64,000 bases of DNA from Streblospio benedicti. Its lineage: Eukaryota; Annelida; Polychaeta; Spionida; Spionidae. Below are positions 43,911 to 57,119 of the stretch, in pieces. Every line of letters starts with the position of its first letter. Positions within the stretch are counted from its first letter, which is position 1. The notes under the pieces were generated by a model, which ran no database searches, had not been told where the DNA came from, and saw nothing but the letters and a program-made list of their open reading frames with translations. Position numbers and translations under genes: made by a program. The DNA is taken from positions 5,443,023-5,507,022 of the forward strand of contig CM032666.1 of NCBI GenBank assembly GCA_019095985.1, written 5' to 3'.

Positions 43911-44449
43911 CTCACCTCAGTGCAAGGACACTAGCACAGGGACCGTCGTACACTGGTGTTCGTGTTAGCCTGGTTGCACTGTTATGGTTTACACTTGTCT
44001 TATACAAGCGTCCGTGTTACACAGGTAGCCCTCCAGGAGGTGGGCTCTCCCCTTGCCACACGCGACGCTCATGGCTAAGCAAGTCCACTCCACCGAGACT
44101 CCCTCGATGCTTCCCAGCTGTGAGTACGTCCGTCATACATAAGAATCCGCGGTCAACAGCTCTTGACCTATTGGGATAGGTCAAGCCGTCACCTGGTCAC
44201 TCAGTACAAGGTCACCCGTAGTGGTCACTTTACGGGAGGCTGGGGTGCTCGCATACATGAGTGGTCTGTAATCACAGGTTTGTTCAAAATAAATAGCTCA
44301 GGTTTGCATTTTTTTTAACACTTGTGCAGGGCATATCTCTAGCGAAAGGTGGAATCAACCAAACACCTCAGTATCAAGTAGCAATCCAGGGGTTGGTTCC
44401 GACTGGGTCCTGCGTAACGTGTCGTACTCGACAGGTCCGGGTTCGCCAG

Positions 44450-44585
44450 TCCAAAAGCCAATCCAAGGGCTAGTAATTAACACCAGATGTTAAGTTTCAC
44501 CCGCTAATTAGACACCTCGTAAATCGTACGTTTCACAACGTCTCCCTGACTGCCCTGAGGACCTCGCCGAAGACGTATGAGCACG
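44450..44585 (+). repeat. Leader block duplicated at 47970-48105
   Basis: AGTCCAAAAGCCAATCCAAG, ACACCAGATGTTAAGTTTCA and GAGGACCTCGCCGAAGACG occur in the same order in both places, ~135 bp, with only a few differences. The pair implies two partial copies of the same element leader within the fossil. Confidence 0.8.
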
Positions 44586-44849
44586 TTTGTCACACTGTAC
44601 CCGTGGTCCTCGGGATTGTCTAAATAGCTGTCATCAGTCAGTCCAGTGGCGTGGTTTCCAAGTGACTATCCAAATTTGAACCATAACAGACAGACTAGTC
44701 TAACACGGACACCAGTGTACGACTGATCATAACAGCTGTGCATAGCTAGAAAATCAGAATATAGCAGTGCTACCACCCACTTCAGGGCAGAAAGTACATT
44801 TGTAAACGTACAGGTGTAAAACGATAATTTGCACTGATGCTGTTATTCA

Positions 44850-47800
44850 ATGTCTAATCCTTTAATCTTAGCACTTTTGACAACAAGATCAGGTTGGTGT
44901 GGGCTCTTCTCCACTTACTAGATCATGTGCGCACGAAACTCAAATATTTAAAACAAACATTGAACCCTACATGTTTTTGCAACATACATGTATATACAAA
45001 GACGTTATACAGAGTTTGCTGATAGTGTGTACCATGTTATTTGTGTTTGTTAATTCAACACTGATTTCTGATGCAGAATGTACATGAAAATGGTCCCATG
45101 TGTGCATGCGCAATGGGTCATATGTATATGTTCACATTTTGCTGTTAATGCTATTTAATGCAAGTGATTCAAAACTAAACTTCTTAGTTAGTTAGAGTAA
45201 TGTCTCGAACGTGTGATTAACCAGCATATTGTATCGTTTCTATAAATGTTCTCTAGGCCCATAAAATGTATTTGGAAATGACGATTGATTTTTGTACGTG
45301 CGTGATTGAACACTAAATAGAATAAATAGAACACTAAATCAGTGTCACATTGCTTCCCACGTGAATACAGTGACAGTTTCTGGATGATAACAATGGCAGA
45401 TCCATGCTTTTCTCGAAGGCGTGTGCTAAGCAACTAAACCTGCCCCGAGCGCCGCTCTCATCGACCAAAGAATATACAAGATAATGACCGCGGGAACTTG
45501 GCGTAACAGACCACCACTACTAAGGCATCGACAATTTGATCTCGGGGGGGTGAGCAAGCAGCAAAAATATTGAAAAAAATAACGCAAGGCTGAAAATTGG
45601 TGAAAAAAATAATAAGGTTTCATTTGGCTAGAAAAAAAAATAATTGACATAATCACCTTAGTGAAGTGTTCTTGAAATATTAAAAAAATAATTGAGGTTC
45701 AGTAATCTAAGAAAAAAAGAATTAGATAAAAATTTCATGAAAAAAAACATAGTGAAGCTATGTAGATGAAATTTGCTGTATAATCTCCAAAAAAAACACT
45801 TTATTGTGAGGTTCAGCTATCAATGATCTAGTCTCATAGCACACAATAAAATTGACTTCACAATACTCGAATCCTCTACCAAGCTCAAGTAGGTGGGGAT
45901 TTTGTGCAATAATGTTCTTTCTTGCAAAATGGCAAACATTTGTGTATTTTAAGTCATCAAACTTTATATTACACAGTTATCCACTTACATAATAATTATG
46001 CAATGAATCTTTCGATTTCATTTAAAAAAAAGTTTTTTTTTATTAATTATCAACCAGATGAAAATATAGAAGATATTTATAAATTCAAGATCTGTTCAAC
46101 CGTATTTAAAATAATAATAGGTTTTGCCAAATCTATTTGGGACAAACCTCGATAAAAGCTTCCTGATGCTCATTCTTATAATAACAAAAGAAAAGTATTT
46201 TCAATAAATTAAAACTAATTATTCTAAATCATTTTCAACATTTAGAATGCTAATTTATTACCTACTTATTAAAATAGCTAAAACTTATTTCACTGGGAAA
46301 TATGTTGGTTTTTAAATCATCCTAAATCATTTTGTAAACAATTTATATTGTAATTTTATAGTAAAAACTATTTTGCCATGGTTTATATTTAATGTATCTG
46401 TGCATACAAACACAATATCTATATTTGTACAATAGTTTACACTAAAGCAATGCACTGCCACATCTGCATATCTAGCTCCAAATGTGTCAACAAAAGACGT
46501 GCTGGTTGCCATAGAGAACCACGTTCAATGTCATATGTAGCAATGTAACCTTGATTTTTAATCCTCGGCTATATTTCTTTTCTTATGGTGTGTGGATTTG
46601 AAAAAAAAAGGACTACAAATATTACAGTGGTAAACGTATGTAAAAACTATCTTTAGGTTTTTGGATGATCCAGGTTTTAAATGTCCATTCTTTCTGAAAA
46701 TATTTATTTTTTTTTTTCAAATAAGCGCAACAATCAAACTAATTCTGGCATAATCAGGGTTCAACTGTTCGCTAAAACATACGCTCATGCATGTAAAATA
46801 GTGAATCGAAACGTTTTTGTTTCGTCACAGTGGGATTTTCCAATAAATATCATCTAAAATAGTCATAAAATTATACAATGGGGAGGAACTCAGTGCATTA
46901 ATCCACTTCTTTGTCCCCAGCCATTTAAACATTTTAAATCAAAATAAATCCAGCCATTGCACCTCATTCATTTAAGGTCACATATATTTGGAGTTGGCAA
47001 AATAGTCATAAGTTATTAAATGGTGTTAAAGTGTTATTAAATTAAATTGAAACTTAAATTTGGCAAAATGAGTGTGTCAGGTGAACGAGTGCTGAAAAAA
47101 TATTGTCTGTTCTGTCCCTGTGCTAGTGTCCTGCAACTATCAGCATCACGAGGGAAAAATCATTGGTTGCAACCGGTTTGTGTAGAGGTTTGACAAAATA
47201 TTTATTTTCAATTTTGTAGGGGCACAAATCATTTTCCATAGGTATTGTGTCCATTCTTTCTCAAATCTTTTTTCAAAGATTATGTACTACTACAAAATAT
47301 AATAATAATAAGGTATTCATGTGCTAATTCCATACTCCATACTTTACAACAAAGATACGCATTCCCAACATTAAGAATGCAAATATCGGGAAAAACTTTA
47401 AAATTACACAGTGCATTAAAAAAAAGAAATCTTAAACATCACAACTTTATTCAGAACTAATCACATATGTTATAGCATTTTTTAATGCAGTGGCTTAACC
47501 CGAACATAGTCATTTTTTCTATACCCTTTGCATAAGGCCCAGCCAGGGCCATTCCTATCGTAAAGTTGTTCCATCATAGAAATGGCTTCAAAACAAAGTG
47601 ATTTTTCCAAAGTGATGCCATACAGACTGTATGTATAGTGATGGTTGATTTGTCTTGAATGCCTCCATAAACACAACAGGGAGGATTGTCCCAAAATTTG
47701 TCTGGCTTTCCACGTTAAACAAAATATGGTAGAATATCTTTGTCAGCATCACATCATCACTGTATAGCAAAATTGTCAATGGTACATGTGTTTATCTTTT

Positions 47801-47960
47801 TCAATGACACCTGTTTTGATCTACACTCAATTTGGGGGTGGTTTGGGTAAGGCCGATGTTTTCTAATTGTTATCTTTTTGCATTATGGAACATAGCTGCT
47901 CTTCAGATGATGATTTCAATTTTGTTATCTTTTCTTGCCTCCAAAATCTGAAAATATAAC
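44850..47960. other. AT-rich intervening DNA inside the LTR fossil
   Basis: No genes. 45545-45760 has A-runs at near-regular spacing (TGAAAAAAATAAT-like). Composition is like that of the host flanks, so this may be inserted or recombined host DNA. Confidence 0.4.
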
Positions 47961-48339
47961 AGTCAATGACAGGTCCGCCCAGTCCAAAAGCCAATCCAAG
48001 GGCTAGTAATTAACACCAGATGTTAAGTTTCACCCGCTAATTAGACACCTCGTAAATCCTACGTTTCACCAACGTCTCCTGACTGTCCTGAGGACCTCGC
48101 CGAAGACGATTTTTTCTATGATCCAAAGTAAAATGTTCATGTTCTATTCCACTAGCAGTAAAATATTCATTTTCTAAATTTTCAGAAGTAAAATATTTAT
48201 TTTAAAAATCCTCCTACCCACTCTCAGATGTTCCAATGGTGGCTCCCTAACAGACCCGTAACCGAGTGGCACCATGTTGGAGAGGAAGGGTCTAAGCACC
48301 AGCTCAGACTCGGACACCGAAAGCACGAACAACCATGAA

Positions 48340-48970
48340 CAGGGGTACTAGGGGACCCACGTCATCATGGATCTACACTTCCGGGTGTGGGACCGGATGG
48401 GGTATACATTTCTAGTGCTAGCCTGGACAGGGCAACCACAAGGGTACTAGGGGACCCACGCCAACATGAGCCTAGACTTACGGGTGGGAGACCGGATGGC
48501 GTGTGCGCTTCTTCTAGTACTACTTTGAACGAGACCACCGCACTGGTACTGGGGGACCCCTGTCATCATGGATCTACATTTCTATGGATCTACACTTTCT
48601 AGTGACCGGGACTGGATGGGGACCCACTTCGTCATGGATCTACACTACATTGACCGAGGGGTGTGCGCCACTAGTTGAGGTACTAGGGGGACCCACGTCA
48701 TCATGGATCTACACTTACAGGTGTGGGATCAGATGGCGTGTGCGCTTCTTCTAGTACTACTTTGAACAAGACCGCCACAGTGGTACTGGAGGACCCTAGC
48801 CATGATGGATTTGCACTTACGAGTGTGGGACCTGATAGCGTGGACTCTTCAGGTGCTGCTCTGAACGAGCCAACCACAGTGGTACTGGAGGACAGTCGCC
48901 ATGATGGATCTACACTTACGAGTGTGGGACCTAAAAGCTTGTGTGCCTCTTCTGGTGCTGCGTTGAATGG
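48340..48970 (+). repeat. ~99-103 bp coding tandem repeat, about six units
   Basis: Units begin GGTACT(A/G)GxGGACCC near 48343, 48441, 48544, 48678, 48781 and 48880. The third is irregular. One frame gives a 33-34 residue repeat of the type VLEDPxHDGSTLTSVGPD and then SSGAALNETT; it is open over the last three units. Unit length close to a multiple of three suggests that it once encoded a repetitive protein segment of the fossil element. Function unknown. Confidence 0.7.
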
Positions 48971-49009
48971 AATTGAGGGCAGCTGATTACGCCTTGTGAC
49001 ACACTCCAT

Positions 49010-50230
49010 TCACGTGAAGTAATATTCACTGTTGCACGTGAGGACGTCATGATGGCACTGATCTCGAGGTACCACCTGTTACATCATCCGCTTGAGCCTC
49101 GATGTATGACATCTATTGTTCATGACGTGGAACTAAACTAGTTTCGTGTCTAAACAGTATTTTTAGTACAGAGAAAGTTGAAGAACCCAAACCATGATGT
49201 ACGCCAGGACAGTCAGCCGACTATGCACGGGGACTTTTGCCTGCACGAGCGCATGCCACAGTTTCATTAGGACAGTCTCACTACCCGTAGTGGATGTTTT
49301 GGAAACGTGGTTTGCATTGGGTGGCAACTGTGCCTCGCTGACCCCACACATTAAGGGCCTGGTTTATGGACGTGACCCACCAATGGTAGGTCGCAACCTG
49401 TGAACTGGGGATAACTGTGTTGGGGACTATGATGCACCGATGGTTCACACAAATGGAGTGTGAAAGGACAACCGCGTCACTCACGTCTGCCTAGGGTTGG
49501 TGGCCCTCGTGGGTTGACGATAAGATCCTTAAGATCAATAGGGCATGTGAGAAAGGTTTGGGACACTGGGAGCTTGTCAGCACTTCGCATTGTTCAGTAC
49601 CTCGGGTGTTCAACCTAGGGATAACTTCTGTTAATGTTGAACATGCCAGGCAAAATTTGTGGTCATGGGAGTCTCTGGGTCCGGAGTGTCCCTGATGAAA
49701 GCAGTTCTGGGGAGTTTACTCCTCTGAAGGCTTGTTTCAGCGACGTTTTTGTTCAGAGGTAAATGTGATGCACTTTTGCTCTGTAGTTTTATGATTTGAT
49801 AACTTCACCCAATCCTTGCATGTTTTTTTTATTTTGATACAGGCAAAATATGAAGTCCTGTGCACTTGTTGGCTTCTCGATTTGAATGTTTGTTTTTTTC
49901 AGACTCCGTGAACTCTGGTCAAGGACCCCGTCAGGACCAAGACCAGGGCGAGACGGACTCCGCTCCCGCAGGCAGGATCTGGCCTGGAAGGCTGGGTCCG
50001 ACCTGCAGTAGAGGGTGCGGGCTGGAGGTCCGGGCTTGGGCGGAACCATTGGCCCAAGCTGGTAGAGAGGAACATGTGTGCGTGCCTGTGTGTGGAGCAG
50101 CCAACCTAATCATTATATGTCTTTGTTATATGATTTTCCCGGTTCCTGAGGGTAGGTATAGTTACTCATGCTGAGATTGGGTCTTCCGTAGAAGCGAAGC
50201 CCTGGTCCCACCATGGTAACTGGGGGAGAG
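49010..50230 (+). other. GC-richer internal region of the LTR fossil
   Basis: No recognised gag, protease, RT or integrase motif on either strand. Immediately before the 3' LTR is a purine-rich tract (about 50219-50230). Confidence 0.4.
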
Positions 50231-50528
50231 TGTGAGCAAAAGTTAGTCATTTGTAGCATTGTCACCATTGAGCTAGTCAATTTAACCCTTTAATTGATGG
50301 CCCGTACGTCCCGCGCTCGCACTTTCCAGTAATAGTTACGTTGTTTTTACGTAACTATACTGCTGCGTACGTAGTTTGCCCTTACGTCCCGGTTTCCCTT
50401 GGTGATGGGACAATTTAGCAGGAGTCCCAGCACCTTACATCCATGTTTCCTTGGTGATGGGAAATTTTAACAGGTGTCCCACACTAAAGACGCAATAGCC
50501 GTCAGTTCAGCTTGAGAAGTTGTTGCGG
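50231..50528 (+). repeat. 3' LTR (part shared with the 5' copy)
   Basis: Direct repeat of 43624-43910. It holds a second, diverged CCTTGGTGATGGGA block (50393 and 50451), not present twice in the left copy. The following GC-moderate sequence to ~50840 may be the rest of the LTR. Confidence 0.6.
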
Positions 50529-51938
50529 CAACATGTAGGTAACCAACACCCTCGAATCTCGTAGATTCGGGGCCTTTTCTTGCAATACTCACGTACTAAT
50601 AAGGCGACTAAACCCTCGTGCATACGTGTCTTGGGTTTAGTAACCTCTTTATGACATTCAGCTCGTCGTGTGCCATGGTCTGAAATCGTCGCTACCAGCA
50701 CCAGTGCGAAGTCTTGGGAGAGGCCCCTGTACGACCGTAGTGTGGGCCTCAGTCTCTTGGATAATAACACAACGAGAGGAAGGCGGGGAAAGCGCCTCGA
50801 CATCTACCAGGAGCCGAGCACGCAAGTGGAAAAGCTTACACGTATATATTTTAGACATAAAACATTTTTAATTAGTTGACCAATCGTATCATTGAGCTAG
50901 CCGGAATCAGCGTTTATAAAGATTGCAATTTATTGTTGAAATAATGATAAACTTGACAGGGCAGAAGGTTGACTGAAAATGGTTGACATTTAAACAATAA
51001 ATCTTTTACAGTAGACACAGATTCTCTATTAAGTAAATGTGTGTCAGCCTTCGTCACTCTTTTTACCGGAGGCTTATAATACTGCCGCAGGACTAATACA
51101 TGTGAAATATGTTTAAACTATATATTTTCATAACGTCATGACGGGGCAGATAGCTGGTCACTAAGGCTCATTGACCCAATGATTTTCTGACCCAAATTTT
51201 ATTCCACTAATTTTTGGCCCGTAACAATTTTTTGTCCTTAGACACTTATTCTGTACATTAGTGGAATGATTCACACTAAAACGCCGCACTCACACGAGTA
51301 TTTTTGTGTTTCTACATAACTTGGAAAGATGCGCACACTTACAGAAAATTTCAGTGTTCAGACTAACTTTGTAGCCATTTTCGGTAAATTGAAAGAGCTG
51401 TCTTTATTCATATGCGGTTGGACACGTTTAGATAATCCCTAAAATTAGGTCAAGATTTCACATCAAATCAATGTAAAATCATCAATGATGTTACATAATC
51501 TCTTATGTATATTACTGGCCAATGGGAGTTTTGCTTTTCCTTCATTCATTTAGACCAGTGGCTAACCTAGCTATGCAAATTGCTCTTAAACATTTTAATT
51601 TGGCTTTACCTTGTCAAAATGTGCACATTTTCAAACTTCTTGCCAGTTTATTTAGAAGCATGCACCTGTTTCTGTGTATGCGGCATTATAATCTAAATCA
51701 TTTCTAATGATTTTAAAAATAAGTGTCTTAGGTAAAAACATTATCTGGCAAAAAGTTATGGAGTAAAATTGGTGTCAGTACAATAATCAATAATGTATTA
51801 ACGATACACTATGTATACAGTTCTATTCTGTCCACTAACACCAGGGAGTAAACTGGCCAAGAGGTTGCAAAAAATAGCAAATGACGCGAAAGGAAGAGTA
51901 TATATAAAACATAAGAGTGGTCTACATAGTCTAGAAAG
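50529..51938. other. Non-coding
   Basis: The first ~300 bp are GC-moderate and may belong to the LTR fossil. The rest is AT-rich with nothing recognised. Confidence 0.4.
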
Positions 51939-52379
51939 CGGGAGTCTCTCCTCAAAAATGGGCACGGGTGTGCCATTTTGAACGTCGAAATGGTACTCAT
52001 CGATATATTAATTTGGCATAAAAAAGCAACCCATGTCTATACCTTGACGATGAAAAAGTGACCCATGTCTCTACCTATTGAATAATTAAACTACATACTG
52101 CTAACACTTTATCAGCAAAATATTAAAAAAAAATACATATCAGTGTTAAACAAAATGAAACTTACACTAACAATATCTGTACATTTAATTTCAAACCCAT
52201 GCCTAGCTGTACCAAAATCACAAAATTTAGACCCATAACTATCCCCCAAATCACAAAATCTAGACCCATAGCTATACTAAAATCACAAAATCTAGACCCA
52301 TCACTATACCTGAGATGTCTAAAAAGGTGACCCATAGAAATGGCACACCCGTACAACCCATATATAGTAAGAGACCCCA
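51939..52379. mobile_element. 440 bp inverted-repeat element (CACGGGTGTGCCA type)
   Basis: The left end GGGAGTCTCTCCTC, then GGGCACGGGTGTGCCATTTT, is matched inverted at the right by AAATGGCACACCCGTAC and AGTAAGAGACCCC. The interior is mostly a tandem repeat. A short non-autonomous DNA element; superfamily not assigned. Confidence 0.65.
52185..52310. repeat. ~40 bp tandem repeat
   Basis: AAATCACAAAAT(C/T)TAGACCCAT recurs three times (near 52215, 52250 and 52292), with looser CCCATGTCTxTACC copies near 52031 and 52067. Confidence 0.8.
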
Positions 52380-52417
52380 CCCTCACCCCCCTAGGCGGGA
52401 GTTAAAGTATTCTCCCC

Positions 52418-52517
52418 NNNNNNNNNNNNNNNNNNNNNNNNNNNNNNNNNNNNNNNNNNNNNNNNNNNNNNNNNNNNNNNNNNNNNNNNNNNNNNNNNNN
52501 NNNNNNNNNNNNNNNNN
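52418..52517. other. Assembly gap (100 N)
   Basis: Exactly 100 N, true size unknown. It begins ~40 bp after the 51939-52379 element. Confidence 1.
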
Positions 52518-55171
52518 GGGACCGAGGGTTTAACAGTCACGGTGTCTTTTCAGTCTAACTGTGCTTCGTCTGCTCCATGGGAACATATAAGGCCGTGTGA
52601 GATGACGGAGACGCTCAGCTCACATCTCATCTCATCTGTAGACTAATGATGGCAGTAAAACATTGATAACACGTATTTAACGCATGTTAAAAGTGGTTAT
52701 TCAGTTATTTCTCGTTGATTGTGAGTGTCATTTACCTGTAGACCTATAATAAGCAATTGGTGTGCTACAATACTCCTACTTTAATCAATTGCTAAGCTAA
52801 TTAGTATCAAAGTGTGCATTTCTCATTGTGTTGTAAGGTGGCAAATAATCGTATTTGTTGTGGAATGGACCATTACTCTCAATAGAAAAATTAAAAACAA
52901 AAAAAGCAAAAAAACAAAACAAAAGCAAAACAAAACATTAGACAGCCAAAAAGGTTTCTTGTGTACAACCTACTATTGGACTATACCCTGCTACACACTG
53001 TTTTGGAGACAATTGCAGTTTTCATTGTGTTAGTCAAGACGTTACGCTCTACGGATAACTTAACATGTAAGTACAACTGTGTATCAAATGGGGTTAATTG
53101 TTTTTATTTTTTTCTATGACACCGTCCATATGAAGTGTACGAAGAGTATTTAAATACACATTAAAAGGTGTGTGTCCATAATACTTCAAGCATATAACTC
53201 AAAAGTAAGATTTAAAAGCCACACGATTAGAGTGAACTCGTTAGGTATGAGCATTCACCATGTCTATGTACACACATGTATATCTATCTGTCTGAATGCG
53301 TATGAACGAACTGAGATACTTTACTAAATCTCCGTGCACCAAAAAGCACACTTTAAGTTAGCGACCGTATGAACAAGCTTCCACCTCAAGATGAACGTAC
53401 GACATGTCCGTTTTAGGAAGATGACATCACGATACCAAACGGGAGTGAGACGTAGCGAACGAATCGACAGTGTTGTTTTTTTTTAAAAAAATAACTGCCA
53501 AGTCGCTGAAAGGACGCCTACCACAAACATTACATACGGTTGACTTTATTGATAGTATTAGTCTAAAATGATATTGAAATATAAGAATAAAATCATCTAT
53601 GTTAATGACGAAATCAACAAAATAGTAAATTTGTTGCACCTCGTCACGGCTTCGCGGTTACCTCACGCTGGCTCATCTAAACGAACACACCACAAAACTG
53701 TTAAAAGTATTATATAAAATCATAAACATGTTATGATTTTCAACTACAATAATCATTAAATGAGATGAGGACCTTTCCTACACTGGCATTTTTTTTCAGA
53801 AAGGGGTAGGGTGGGCACCTACAGGATTTCATGGGCTTCATATGAGCGAAGGCACGCGGGGATGCAAAAAGAACACAGCAAAAAAAACAAAAAAAAAACA
53901 AAAAAAAAGCATAAAAAACCAAAAAAACACCAAGCAAACAAAAACTTCAAATTGTATATCCCAAATAAGCCACGCCTTCTTGATATCTCATCAGATTAGC
54001 GCTAATTTAAACTATAGCATTCATCTCTTTACGGGAACTCACCTACTTTGACAGTGAGGACAAGTCCAGATGTGTTGGTGTCCCTGACCATCGTGCGTGA
54101 CCAATTACATGGTCATTGTGAGGCAGGACAAATGTACCGTGGTCACTGGTGATCGTAATTATAACATGAAAGGGTGGCGTGCTGGGGTCTGATGGCTAAG
54201 AGAAGTAGCCATTACAACTACAACTTGACTTGTACTTATTCACTGAGAGCAAGGAACAGATTGGGAGGGTGGTTACAAAAATGCTCATATATACGCTCTT
54301 GATGTGGGCGGTTTGAGGCAGTAATGTTCGCTACAAAGCGTCTGTATGTTGTCTGTGAAGTAAGTGATGGCATGATTTAGATTGAAATGCAAATTGTGTC
54401 TAAATGTCAGCTGAATTTTATTCAAAATCCAAAGCAGAGACAGTATATTATGTTGCTTAATAAATATAGAGCCACTTACTAAATACACTTAGTATTGTTA
54501 GTTCATATATTGAAATGAATACATTTTCAGCGATTTCTTATTTGTTCAAATCTGTGGAAATAAAAGAGCACAAATATTTTTTACCATAGAGTAAAGTATA
54601 TAGAATGGCTGGCAAAATTACGTGTCGAGCACATATGGCATGCACACTCGTGCAAACCATGGGCCACAGCATCTTGAGAGTGGATAGCGGGTATGTATTG
54701 TATTCCAGTATTATGATTTACACAAAAACTACACCGTACACATTACTACATACAATAGGCACGTATTCTATGTGGCAAGGTGCATGGTATAGTGTTTGTA
54801 CATCATGGTTACATGCATACCTTTTCTCCCTCTAATGATCCTGGGGTCCAGGGTACACACGATGGCGCATGCATAAAAATGACTTACCGTATAATTGGGC
54901 CTTTAATGACTCAATAACAGGGTAGTTGAAGGCGTTAGGCCCACGTTTATGGCACATGGGACTGGCAAGTCAGTTGCTTGCGGGAGTAACATAAACAACA
55001 ACAAGCACAGAATTCTCCTACTTCCGGTGACAATGTTATGAACCATTATTGTTATGTAATACTTTCCAGCTGTTAGTGGACAGTTTTCTCTATAGGAAGA
55101 CGACACATAACATTTAAATGCACTTTTGCATTTTATGGTTATTTACATATATTATATTATATATAACCGTT
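52518..55171. other. Non-coding with A-rich simple repeats
   Basis: A/C-rich low-complexity tracts at 52885-52935 and 53876-53942 (CAAAAAAAACAAAAAAAAG-like). The latter could be a decayed poly-A tail. No gene found. Confidence 0.45.
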
Positions 55172-55470
55172 ACGATCCGGGCAGTGCAGACCAATCAAGG
55201 ACAGGAGTTAGAAGTGAGAAGGAGAAAATTGGGACAATAACCGATATTGTTGTTACCACGCCGCCAACATTTACAAAGACGATTACCCTCAGGCCTGGCG
55301 AACCAGTCACGGTCATTAATCACCAAAACGGTGCCAACAGTAGTGGCGAAAATCAAAGTAGCACCATAACCTTCCAGCTTAATAGATCTGAAGTAGCAAG
55401 TGAAGATGCTAACCAAGAAAGTAAAGACACCGCCAAGTGTATTATATACAATGATGATAAGCCATTCGAT
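55172..55470 (+). pseudogene. Displaced partial duplicate of the 791-codon gene
   Basis: Equals parent segment 37746-38041 (residues ~209-307) in opposite genomic orientation, ~17 kb away. Shared peptide blocks are ITDIVVTTPPTFTK, GANSSGEN and SSTITFQLNRSEVASEDANQ, about 80% identity by eye. The frame is open throughout but has no own start and ends in unrelated sequence. The insert is bounded by TATATTATATATAACC on the left and TATATATTATATAACC on the right, a possible 15-19 bp target duplication. A similar uninterrupted TATATTATATAATC...AGACAGACATCGACA lies at 58813-58848. No poly-A tail. Probably a dead gene fragment. Confidence 0.8.
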
Positions 55471-55499
55471 AATTTATTGTTATATATTATATAACCATT

Positions 55500-57115
55500 T
55501 TAGACGGACATCGACAACAATTTATTTATGATGGATAAAACATTAATGAGATTTTCAAATGTAATATCTTGTAATATTGTAACCGGAAACAGTAGATTCG
55601 TGTGTGTTTTTGTTGTTGCAATTTTGTAACATCCCCTTTGCATGCCTTATTGGCCGGCGGTTATGCACCTATCAATTGTACTCTACGCGTGAAATGATGA
55701 CTGACAGAATCAATTACCATTAGAATTAGCAATATTGATGTATATATCACCTTGATATAAAGGGTCACCTTTTCCCCACCCGTAGCCTATTCCCAAGCCG
55801 TACTTTAGTGGATGAGATACGAGGATTAGACCAATACTTCAGCCTGTGTTGGCGAAGGTTACTTGGTGCCCAGCAGCAGTTCTACCCAGGGATGTTGTAA
55901 GGCTATTTTTTTTTAACCAAATAGGGGCCTTCAATAATAGTCTCAATCTACAGGTACAATAAGAAAAGGCAGCAGGAAAAATGAAGAGTCAGCCAGACAA
56001 ATTAATGAGGGGTGTTAAAAATTTCCTGGGGAAAATATGTCTAAGAAAGGGGTGGTCACACAATCTGTCCATGACAAAGTGGGATGTTTGTGGGGGAGTA
56101 TGCCACTACACCTTGAAATATCATGGGGAAATGCCCACTGAGTAGGCGATGTTTGGTGACGTTGAAACAGAAGAAGTAACTGTGGTGTGGCAAGAATGGC
56201 GATGATTTTGTGTGGAAGCATAAGTCTTGATAAATGCTACATAAGCTTACGTTAAGATCGTGAGTTTGCTGCCTTTATATACATGTTGCAATGACCCTGT
56301 GTAATTTACACAATAAAACATACATTAAAGTTGAAAGAACATCGCGAATGCAAATGTCAAAAATGCATGAAGTTCCCAAGTAAGCACAAGAAATTTTCAT
56401 TTGGGATTTATTTTATATTCGCGTGCGACTATGGATATGTTTTTGGCCAATGCTTCATATAAACCCCCAATGTTTCATGGCACGGTCATATAAAGTGCAC
56501 TGTCCTGTTGCGAAGACGCTAAAACATAATTGCGCCTGTCGCGAACATGTGTGAGCATCGAATATTGGGGATAATAGGCTTGCTGGGAGCTACTTGGCAG
56601 TTTTCTTTCTCATAAACACCTAACAATGAATTCAGGAAAAAATACAAGATAACCGGGCAAGGACGCGGAATACATTCCAGACACAGATGGTGCGGAGTTT
56701 CATGCTGACTTTGATGGAACCTGCGTGAAATGTAGATGGTGGAAAGCTTCTTTTTGAAACAAACTAATTTCAGGTTGCTAAGGATACATTGTAATTTTAG
56801 AGTGTTTCTATGGTACCGTTGCAACAGTCTGAAAGTCCGCCTGTTTGACTTGTTACCCCTCTACAGATGGTATCGTTTACGTTGAGGGTGCGCAATTTTG
56901 GTTTCTATCTGGCATGGACTTATACTCTCCATATTTAGGTACACTCTGAACGATTGATCCATTTCTGACTTAGAATACTTTTTACTGTGACTTTCACATT
57001 GAGTTCAATTTGTTGAATTTTTGAAATGGGAAAATTATATTTTTGAACAAACGAGGTAAAAAAAATTGAAATGATTACACATAGACCTTACACACGTTGA
57101 CAAATGAAAAGGAAA
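55500..57115. other. Non-coding
   Basis: No gene or repeat recognised. Confidence 0.4.
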
Positions 57116-57119
57116 CATC

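Larger units (their letters stand above)
43624..50528 (+). mobile_element. LTR-retroelement fossil
   Basis: Two direct repeats of ~290 bp, 6.6 kb apart, begin TGTGAGCAAA at 43624 and 50231 and share blocks such as TGATGGCCCGTACGTCCCGC and CAATAGTTACGTTGTTTTTA. The second copy follows a purine-rich CTGGGGGAGAG tract, as a 3' LTR should. The interior is partly GC-rich and unlike the AT-rich surroundings, and no gag or pol could be recognised. It is broken and incomplete, with AT-rich foreign DNA inside. The repeats look ~85-90% alike by eye, so it is moderately old. Family not assigned. Confidence 0.6.

Noticed and set aside
44390-44470. tRNA-like GGTCCGGGTTCGCCAGTCC segment
   Set aside because: A B-box-like string but no box A or cloverleaf; it lies in the LTR-fossil leader.
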